Below are positions 6,649 to 10,417 of a stretch of 11,714 nucleotides of DNA, one piece after another. This DNA is from Candidatus Nomurabacteria bacterium (GTDB lineage: Bacteria > Patescibacteriota > Minisyncoccia > Phycocordibacterales > UBA9973): assembly GCA_023267245.1 (NCBI GenBank), contig JAHFNP010000013.1, positions 1 through 11,714 on the forward strand, given 5' to 3'. Below the pieces are notes generated by a model that was not told the DNA's origin, made no database searches, and saw only the letters and a list, made by a program, of their open reading frames with translations. Both the position numbers and the translations under genes were made by a program. Position 1 is the stretch's first letter; each line of letters opens with the position of its first letter.

Positions 6649-7122
6649 TTACCCTAACCAATTTCTTAATTTTGGAAATTTCGAGCAAATCGGCAACTTG
6701 GAACACCAATTTTCAAGACCATAAACGCGCCCGGCATGCATAGATGCTAAAACAAGCAGAGCCGCTGCGTATATTATATGATCATCAACAATAAATGAAT
6801 GCGTATCCGGGTGCAAAATCCCAAGCGGTAGCCAAAAGAGAACCATCAAGACGACGCCCAGTTTGCTGGAAAAACTTACGGCTAGCCCAAGAATAAGTGA
6901 GACACCTAAAAGTGTCAGGCCCCAGGCAGTCAAAAAATTAACCACCGGCAGAACAGCAGGATTAGCGAGGAAGTGGTAAAGTCCGACAAAACTCTTAGCA
7001 TTTGCTAAATATCCCCCGGCGGAAAATTTCGGATCAAGAACATGACTCAATCCGGCCCAAAACATAAACCAACCCGTACTAATGCGCAATAAAAATAAAG
7101 AAATTTTTTGAAATTTTGTCAT
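6649..7122 (-). CDS. DoxX-family membrane protein
   Basis: A 157-residue protein with about four membrane segments. The N-terminal RISTGWFMFWAGLSHVLDP (13-31), then SAGGYLANAKSF (34-45), WGLTLLGVSLILGLAVSF (67-84) and DDHIIYAAALLVLA (113-126) are the conserved blocks of the DoxX group related to the thiosulfate:quinone oxidoreductase subunit DoxD. The real substrate in such small genomes is unknown; a link to redox or membrane quinone-like chemistry is only inferred, but the directly coupled SDR supports a redox role. Two late cysteines (SKLPICSKF region) are near the C-terminus. Start ATG 7122 coincides with the predicted transcription start of a near-consensus promoter. Confidence 0.88.
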   Translation of the reverse strand: MTKFQKISLFLLRISTGWFMFWAGLSHVLDPKFSAGGYLANAKSFVGLYHFLANPAVLPVVNFLTAWGLTLLGVSLILGLAVSFSSKLGVVLMVLFWLPLGILHPDTHSFIVDDHIIYAAALLVLASMHAGRVYGLENWCSKLPICSKFPKLRNWLG

Positions 7123-7128
7123 AAGACT

Positions 7129-7157
7129 ATTATATTACAATCTTTAGCCAATGTCAT
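7129..7157 (-). promoter_or_regulatory. Near-consensus promoter predicting a leaderless DoxX-SDR mRNA
   Basis: Minus strand: ATGACA (7152-7157, 5 of 6), 17-base spacer, perfect TATAAT (7129-7134). With the -10 box ending at -7, +1 falls on 7122, the A of the DoxX ATG. This is the strongest promoter match in the window. Confidence 0.7.
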
Positions 7158-7182
7158 ATCAGTTGTTCAAATTTTATACCAA

Positions 7183-8091
7183 TTATTTAAACAAGAAATA
7201 TACCCCGACGAGCATAACACCCATTGCAGCTAGTTTCTGAACAACAACCCTCTTACTTATATTTTCTTTACCAAGTGAAGGAATAAACACTGTAAGAATT
7301 ACTCCATAAAGAAAAACCATAAATGGCTGGAGGCCGTTCACCACCCAAACCAACACAAGAGGTGCTAACAGACTTGCAAAATTAGCCGCTAGTTTGGCCC
7401 CAATGTTCAATAATTCAGAAATAAGATTAATAGTTAAAACGGCTTTTCTGGCTCTTTGAATGGTTGCAATAAATTGGTTGCGATATAAAGGAATCAAAGT
7501 GAAAAGAAGTAAGCCGAAAATACCGCCGCCTATATACTCCCAAAAAGCAGTTCCCCAAAATGTTTCATTTATGGCAACCATTTTAAATACAAGCCCATTC
7601 ACCGCAATCATGAATGCCGACAAAACCATAAGCCAAAATGGCTTTGCCTTTAGTTTAATCTTCTGTGAAAAATCTAATGAAATAATAATAGCGCCAAGAA
7701 CCACCAAAAGAGAAGCAAAAATTTGTAATGTACTTAATTGTTCGTGAAGAAAAGTTAATCCAAGAAAATATCCAAAAACAGGAATGAGCTGATAAAGTGA
7801 AGACGCCCATGATGCTTCCTCGTTTTCCAGAGCGTGCAGGTAAGGAATGAAAGCGGCGACAAGTAGTGCTCCATTAAGGCCAATCACAAAAATACTTAAT
7901 GGATCAATGAATATCTGACTAAAACCAAATAAAAAAATGAAGAATGAAACAATAAGTCCACTAAGGCTCGTAAAAAGTACCAGAGAGCCAACCCCCGGAC
8001 CAGAAAAATACTTACTGATAATATATTTATCAATATGATTAACTAAAGCCCAAAGAGCCGGACCAATAAGTGCAATTAGAAACCAATTCAT
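7183..8091 (-). CDS. EamA/DMT-superfamily transporter
   Basis: A 302-residue protein of about ten hydrophobic segments arranged as two EamA repeats (about 2-133 and 150-301). The first repeat opens with LIALIGPALWALVNHIDKYI (6-25) and ends in LHEQLSTLQIFASLLVVLGAIII; the second ends in a shorter LVGVYFLF helix. DMT carriers export or import small metabolites such as amino acids, nucleotide sugars or drugs; specificity cannot be read from sequence. The second repeat lacks the usual ExxT-type motif before its last helix, showing VFIPSLGKENISKRVVVQK instead. It starts 21 bases after the small acidic gene and could share its transcript. ATG 8091 is the first start after that stop. Confidence 0.85.
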   Translation of the reverse strand: MNWFLIALIGPALWALVNHIDKYIISKYFSGPGVGSLVLFTSLSGLIVSFFIFLFGFSQIFIDPLSIFVIGLNGALLVAAFIPYLHALENEEASWASSLYQLIPVFGYFLGLTFLHEQLSTLQIFASLLVVLGAIIISLDFSQKIKLKAKPFWLMVLSAFMIAVNGLVFKMVAINETFWGTAFWEYIGGGIFGLLLFTLIPLYRNQFIATIQRARKAVLTINLISELLNIGAKLAANFASLLAPLVLVWVVNGLQPFMVFLYGVILTVFIPSLGKENISKRVVVQKLAAMGVMLVGVYFLFK

Positions 8092-8112
8092 ATTAAATTT
8101 AAATAAGTCTTA

Positions 8113-8304
8113 TTAACGCTGCCAGTATTTTTCCTCGTCATCCCTATTGAATAATTTATCCCAGTCTTCCACGGTCATTTCGCCGAAATACCACTGGCCG
8201 TCTTTTTTAGATAACTTACTTGGGTCAGCTACTTTATACTTAGCGGCGACCTCAACTCTCTCTATTTCTTCTGAACTAAGTCCTGGTTGTTTTTCTTGAT
8301 TCAT
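8113..8304 (-). CDS. Small acidic hypothetical protein (63 residues)
   Basis: Encodes 63 residues, soluble and rich in Glu, Asp and Lys, with several aromatic residues in the second half: KKDGQWYFGEMTVEDWDKLF (33-52) and EEKYWQR at the end. I do not recognise a family. No membrane segment, cysteine or obvious nucleic-acid motif. The WYFGEMTVEDWDKLF run could be a short helix-strand binding motif, but that is a guess. ATG 8304 is preferred to a TTG just upstream. It lies about 43 bases after the tRNA-His gene and 21 bases before the DMT transporter, both on the same strand. Confidence 0.65.
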   Translation of the reverse strand: MNQEKQPGLSSEEIERVEVAAKYKVADPSKLSKKDGQWYFGEMTVEDWDKLFNRDDEEKYWQR

Positions 8305-8347
8305 CAAATTATCCTAAATTAATAATGTTCTTACTGAAAAATGTAAC

Positions 8348-8423
8348 TGGGGAGGCTACTGGGAATCGAACCCAGATCGAGAGTTCCACAAACTCTAGTG
8401 TTAACCGTTACACCATAGCCTCC
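8348..8423 (-). tRNA. tRNA-His(GTG), CCA encoded
   Basis: Reverse strand folds as a full cloverleaf: acceptor GAGGCTA/TAGCCTC, anticodon stem AGAGT/ACTCT with loop TTGTGGA (anticodon GTG), T arm CTGGG-TTCGATT-CCCAG. The histidine identity pair is present: an encoded extra 5' G (8423) facing discriminator C73 (8351), followed by CCA (8350-8348). It begins 6 bases after the pterin dehydratase stop, so it is probably processed from the same transcript. Confidence 0.96.
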
Positions 8424-8429
8424 ATAAAA

Positions 8430-8825
8430 TCACTTGCCCAACAAGGATAACATATCGTCTATCTTGGCCGCAAGAATAAAATCATTCTCCGAGAGGCCGC
8501 CGGTAGTGGCGGCACCTGTGGACGGTCCGCCGATCGCGTGCGTCCAGAGCTCGAGATTAACTTTATTGTAAAAAACATAAATATCCGGATGATGCCCTTC
8601 CATCTCGGCGATATCCGCCACTCGATTTATAAACCGAATCGCCTGCACAAAATCTTTGAATAAAAATTCTTTATGAATTTTAAGAGCACTTGCCCCGAGC
8701 GCAGTTGAGGGGTCGCTCAAAAACCAACCCGGCGCAAAATCCAAATAATCTTGCGCTTCCTCTTTAGAAAAAGGCTTAAGTTTTTTGTCCTCGCACGCCT
8801 TACATTTTTTATTCAATAAATTCAT
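8430..8825 (-). CDS. phhB: Pterin-4a-carbinolamine dehydratase (PCD/DCoH) with two in-frame insertions
   Basis: Encodes 131 residues; the family is usually about 95-110. It would dehydrate 4a-hydroxytetrahydrobiopterin in pterin recycling. Conserved blocks: CKACEDKKLKPF (8-19), KDFVQAIRFINRVADIAE (57-74), active-site EGHHPDI (76-82) with H78/H79, LWTH (93-96) and GGLSENDFILAAKIDDM (109-125). Two extra peptides break family blocks: about 38-48 (DPSTALGASAL) and about 101-110 (between two GG pairs of the normally continuous THxxGGLTENDF motif). Both correspond to GC-rich inverted repeats in the DNA, yet the frame and catalytic histidines are intact. The A of its ATG is the last base of the tRNA-Leu CCA. 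An internal TTG at codon 4 is a possible alternative start. No aromatic amino acid hydroxylase is nearby, so its partner is unknown. Confidence 0.9.
   Translation of the reverse strand: MNLLNKKCKACEDKKLKPFSKEEAQDYLDFAPGWFLSDPSTALGASALKIHKEFLFKDFVQAIRFINRVADIAEMEGHHPDIYVFYNKVNLELWTHAIGGPSTGAATTGGLSENDFILAAKIDDMLSLLGK
8496..8513. repeat. GC-rich inverted repeat inside pterin dehydratase
   Basis: GCCGCC (8496-8501) and GGCGGC (8508-8513) form a perfect 6-bp stem with a 6-base loop. It sits in the second extra peptide (codons about 101-110, 8496-8525) that splits the conserved TH-GG-ENDF motif. Confidence 0.6.
8693..8712 (+). repeat. Short palindromic repeat element, copy 1, in frame in pterin dehydratase
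   Basis: CCCCGAGCGCAGTTGAGGGG has complementary CCCC/GGGG ends and a GAGCG core. It matches copy 2 (9934-9953, other orientation) at 16 of 20 positions, all four differences being transitions. On the coding strand it supplies the extra DPSTALGAS peptide. It resembles the CCCTGAGCG-AGTCGAAGGG type of dispersed palindromes known from many environmental bacterial genomes (recalled, not searched). Confidence 0.65.
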
Positions 8826-8909
8826 GGTGCCCAGGAGAGGACTTGAACCTCCACGACTTTCGTCATACGAACCTCAATCGTACGCGTATACCAATTCCGC
8901 CACCTGGGC
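8825..8909 (-). tRNA. tRNA-Leu(GAG), CCA encoded and sharing its last A with a start codon
   Basis: Reverse strand: acceptor GCCCAGG/CCTGGGC, anticodon stem TACGA/TCGTA with loop TTGAGGT (anticodon GAG), long variable arm TGACGAAAGTCGTG typical of class II tRNAs, T arm GAGG-TTCAAGT-CCTC. Discriminator A73 is at 8828 and CCA at 8827-8825. Base 8825 is also the A of the pterin dehydratase ATG. An extended -10 promoter lies just upstream. Confidence 0.96.
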
Positions 8910-8924
8910 AACAATCACACCAGC

Positions 8925-8933
8925 ACTATATCA
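8925..8933 (-). promoter_or_regulatory. Extended -10 promoter for tRNA-Leu-PCD-tRNA-His
   Basis: Minus strand TGATATAGT (TG-n-TATAGT, 5 of 6 in the hexamer). Predicted start near 8918 gives a 9-base leader before the tRNA at 8909. The -35 region falls in the L19 terminator and shows no good match, as is usual for extended -10 promoters. Confidence 0.55.
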
Positions 8934-8962
8934 AAAAACTATGGATTATTCCATAGTTTTTT
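8933..8962 (-). terminator. Rho-independent terminator of the L19 gene
   Basis: Bases 8933-8944 and 8951-8962 pair perfectly over 12 bp (ACTATGG/CCATAGT core flanked by six A and six T) around a 6-base loop. On the minus strand the stem is followed by TTTTTT. By symmetry it could also work on the plus strand. Two bases of the L19 stop codon (8961-8963) lie inside the stem. Confidence 0.88.
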
Positions 8963-9380
8963 ATTCTCCTGTCTCCTCTGTTTTCTCGTCTGCAACTTCT
9001 ATGTCTGATTCCTTTTTATCTACCACAGAAAGCATGCTTTTCATCTTCCTTCTAATATGCTTAGCGGCTTTATCTCGGACATAGTAAAGCTTTGACCTTC
9101 TAACTTTAGCTTTTTTAACAATCTCGATTTTATCAATCATAGGTGTGAAGAGCGGGAAAATTCTCTCTACTCCGACTCCGCTCGCTATTTTCCTGACCGT
9201 AAAGGTAGCATTCGGACCTTTGGTGCCGTTCTTGCGGGCCAAAACCAAACCTTCGAAAGCTTGCAATCGAAATTTGCCTCCTTCTTCAGGAATTTTGGAC
9301 CAGACTCGAACCGTGTCTCCAGAGCTGAAGTCTAGCTTCTTTCTTTCTTCAATATTTACCGGACTAAATTTGATTGCCAT
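8961..9380 (-). CDS. rplS: 50S ribosomal protein L19
   Basis: A 139-residue protein. The core is plain L19: GDTVRVWSKIPEEGGKFRLQ (21-40), FEGLVLARKNG (42-52), TFTVRKIASGVGVERIFPL (59-77), and KVRRSKLYYVRDK (92-104). It sits at the 30S-50S interface of the ribosome. The last 25 or so residues form an acidic tail (ESDIEVADEKTEETGE) beyond the usual 115-residue length. I chose ATG 9380 at MAIKFSPVN; a longer frame to 9443 would overlap the upstream synthase and has no L19 character. The synthase stop is 16 bases upstream, so the two may be cotranscribed. The gene ends in a strong terminator. Confidence 0.97.
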   Translation of the reverse strand: MAIKFSPVNIEERKKLDFSSGDTVRVWSKIPEEGGKFRLQAFEGLVLARKNGTKGPNATFTVRKIASGVGVERIFPLFTPMIDKIEIVKKAKVRRSKLYYVRDKAAKHIRRKMKSMLSVVDKKESDIEVADEKTEETGE

Positions 9381-9396
9381 AATTAAAATTACATTA

Positions 9397-10158
9397 TCAT
9401 AAAGACATAGCTTTTGCAATATCTGAGGGCAGTGGCGCCTCAACCAATATTCTCTTACCAGTATTTAAGGCAAACTCTATAGACTTGGCGTGCAGGGCTA
9501 AACGGTCAAGATTTAGAACCGGGCAGGGCTTGCTAGGCGCGTAGAGCCGGTCGCAAACGACTGGATGATTGATGTATTTCATATGAACTCGGATCTGATG
9601 CGTCCTGCCCGTTTTCGGCGATACCTCCAACAACGTCAAGGCTTCGCCTTGACACTGAAATCTTTTTAAAACTTTGTACTCCGTCACCGCTTCCCGCTCT
9701 TGACCGCGCTTGCCCTTTTGGGCCGACCATTGGCGGAAATCGTTCTTGCTTCTGGCGATCGGCGCCTCGATCACGCCACTATCTTTTTTAACGATGCCCC
9801 AAACGAGCGTCAAGTAAGTTTTCTGCATTTCCCTTTCCTTAAACTGATTCTTCAGAAATTCAAAAGATTTTTGATTTTTAGCCAAGATTAAAGCGCCGGA
9901 TGTTTCTTTGTCCAATCGATGCACGATACCGGGCCTCTCGACTACGCTCGAGGTAAACCGATCATCTTTAGAACTTTGACCGGGCTTGCCCCGACTTACA
10001 TGGAGGGGCTCGCCGACATTTTTCATCTTTGGATATTTTTCTAAAATCCAGTCGGTCAGAGTTTTTTCCTCACTCCGGCCGTCGCCGTGGACCATCAGGC
10101 CGGACGGCTTATTGATAACTAAAATATCTTTATCTTCGTATAATATTTCGATTTTCAT
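9397..10158 (-). CDS. RluA/RluD-family RNA pseudouridine synthase with repeat-derived insertion
   Basis: A 253-residue enzyme that converts uridine to pseudouridine in rRNA or tRNA. Motifs: EDKDILVINKPSGLMVH (8-24), catalytic GIVHRLDKETSG (77-88) with D83, VWGIVKKDSGVIEAPI (119-134), and TGRTHQIRVHMKYINHPVV (183-201). The N-terminal S4 RNA-binding domain of E. coli RluD is absent, common for short family members. Just before the catalytic motif, residues about 55-74 (SRGKPGQSSKDDRFTSSVVE) are extra and coincide with a palindromic repeat in the DNA (9934-9953). A second small palindrome (9635-9653) encodes an extra QCQGEA turn at 168-173. Reading frame and catalytic residues are preserved. ATG 10158 follows an extended -10 promoter; L19 lies 16 bases downstream. 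Confidence 0.92.
   Translation of the reverse strand: MKIEILYEDKDILVINKPSGLMVHGDGRSEEKTLTDWILEKYPKMKNVGEPLHVSRGKPGQSSKDDRFTSSVVERPGIVHRLDKETSGALILAKNQKSFEFLKNQFKEREMQKTYLTLVWGIVKKDSGVIEAPIARSKNDFRQWSAQKGKRGQEREAVTEYKVLKRFQCQGEALTLLEVSPKTGRTHQIRVHMKYINHPVVCDRLYAPSKPCPVLNLDRLALHAKSIEFALNTGKRILVEAPLPSDIAKAMSL
9635..9653. repeat. Perfect hairpin inside the pseudouridine synthase gene
   Basis: GTCAAGGC (9635-9642), loop TTC, GCCTTGAC (9646-9653): an 8-bp perfect stem. It encodes the CQGEALT stretch, where RluA-type proteins usually have only a tight turn between strands, so it may be a short inserted element. Confidence 0.6.
9934..9953 (-). repeat. Short palindromic repeat element, copy 2, in frame in pseudouridine synthase
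   Basis: Minus strand CCTCGAGCGTAGTCGAGAGG aligns to copy 1 (8693-8712, plus strand) at 16 of 20 positions. Here it encodes TSSVVER next to the catalytic motif. The wider insert (9935-9996) also contains GGGCTTGCCC (9982-9991) and CTTGCCCCGA (9985-9994); the latter 10-mer recurs at 8689-8698 beside copy 1. Confidence 0.65.
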
Positions 10159-10164
10159 AAAAAG

Positions 10165-10193
10165 TTGAAATTAAGAAGAATATAGCATATACT
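10165..10193 (+). promoter_or_regulatory. Promoter for tRNA-Val-tRNA-Arg
   Basis: TTGAAA (10165-10170, 5 of 6), 17-base spacer, TATACT (10188-10193, 5 of 6). Start of transcription is predicted near 10200, about 23 bases before tRNA-Val. It overlaps the oppositely directed promoter of the pseudouridine synthase. Confidence 0.65.
10179..10187 (-). promoter_or_regulatory. Extended -10 promoter for pseudouridine synthase-L19
   Basis: Minus strand TGCTATATT (TG-n-TATATT, 5 of 6 in the hexamer), predicted start near 10172, giving a leader of about 14 bases to ATG 10158. No clear -35. It lies in the spacer of the plus-strand tRNA promoter. Confidence 0.45.
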
Positions 10194-10222
10194 GGCAAAG
10201 ATTGCTTTTAAAAAAATATATC

Positions 10223-10295
10223 GCGCGATTAGCTCAGTTGGTAGAGCAACCCGTTTACACCGGGAAGGTCGCAGGTTCGAGTCCTGCATCGCGCA
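10223..10295 (+). tRNA. tRNA-Val(TAC), CCA not encoded
   Basis: Acceptor GCGCGAT/ATCGCGC, D arm GCTC/GAGC, anticodon stem CCCG/CGGG with loop TTTACAC (anticodon TAC), T arm GCAGG-TTCGAGT-CCTGC, discriminator A at 10295. The following bases are CACC, so CCA must be added after transcription, unlike the other three tRNAs here. tRNA-Arg follows after 27 bases. Confidence 0.95.
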
Positions 10296-10312
10296 CACCC
10301 AAGCCAAAAGCT

Positions 10313-10322
10313 GGGCAAGCCC
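10313..10322. repeat. GGGCAAGCCC in the spacer between tRNA-Val and tRNA-Arg
   Basis: This 10-base inverted-repeat sequence ends directly before tRNA-Arg. Its reverse complement occurs at 9982-9991 within the pseudouridine synthase insertion. In the spacer, CCCAAGC (10298-10304) can also pair with GCTGGG (10310-10315) with one bulge, giving a small hairpin between the tRNAs. Confidence 0.4.
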
Positions 10323-10397
10323 GCCCTTGTAGTTCAATGGATAGAACAGAGCTCTTCTAAGGCTTCGATGTAGGTTCGATTCCTACCAAGGGCACCA
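10323..10397 (+). tRNA. tRNA-Arg(TCT), CCA encoded
   Basis: Acceptor GCCCTTG/CAAGGGC, D arm GTTC/GAAC, anticodon stem GAGCT/GGCTT (with two G-U pairs) and loop CTTCTAA (anticodon TCT), T arm GTAGG-TTCGATT-CCTAC, A73 and encoded CCA (10395-10397). Probably cotranscribed with tRNA-Val. No clear terminator lies in the 20 bases before the convergent gene's stop at 10418. Confidence 0.95.
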
Positions 10398-10417
10398 ATA
10401 GTATCAAGTTTATATTG

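Noticed and set aside
7183..8304. Possible terminator or riboswitch near the DMT transporter
   Set aside because: The 21-base and 60-base gaps contain no stable stem with a T-run and no room for a riboswitch.
5966..8825. SDR plus pterin dehydratase as a biopterin (sepiapterin reductase-like) pathway
   Set aside because: The genes are about 2 kb apart in different transcription units, and the SDR has no specific sepiapterin reductase features.
8785..9084. Plus-strand frame of 99 codons (contains VPRRGLEPPRLSS)
   Set aside because: It is the well-known false protein read antisense to a tRNA-Leu gene; it covers tRNA-Leu, the terminator and the end of L19.
10155..10337. Minus-strand frame of 60 codons (contains CAMQDSNLRPSRCKRVALPT)
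   Set aside because: It is an antisense reading of tRNA-Val, a common misannotation, and spans the promoter region.
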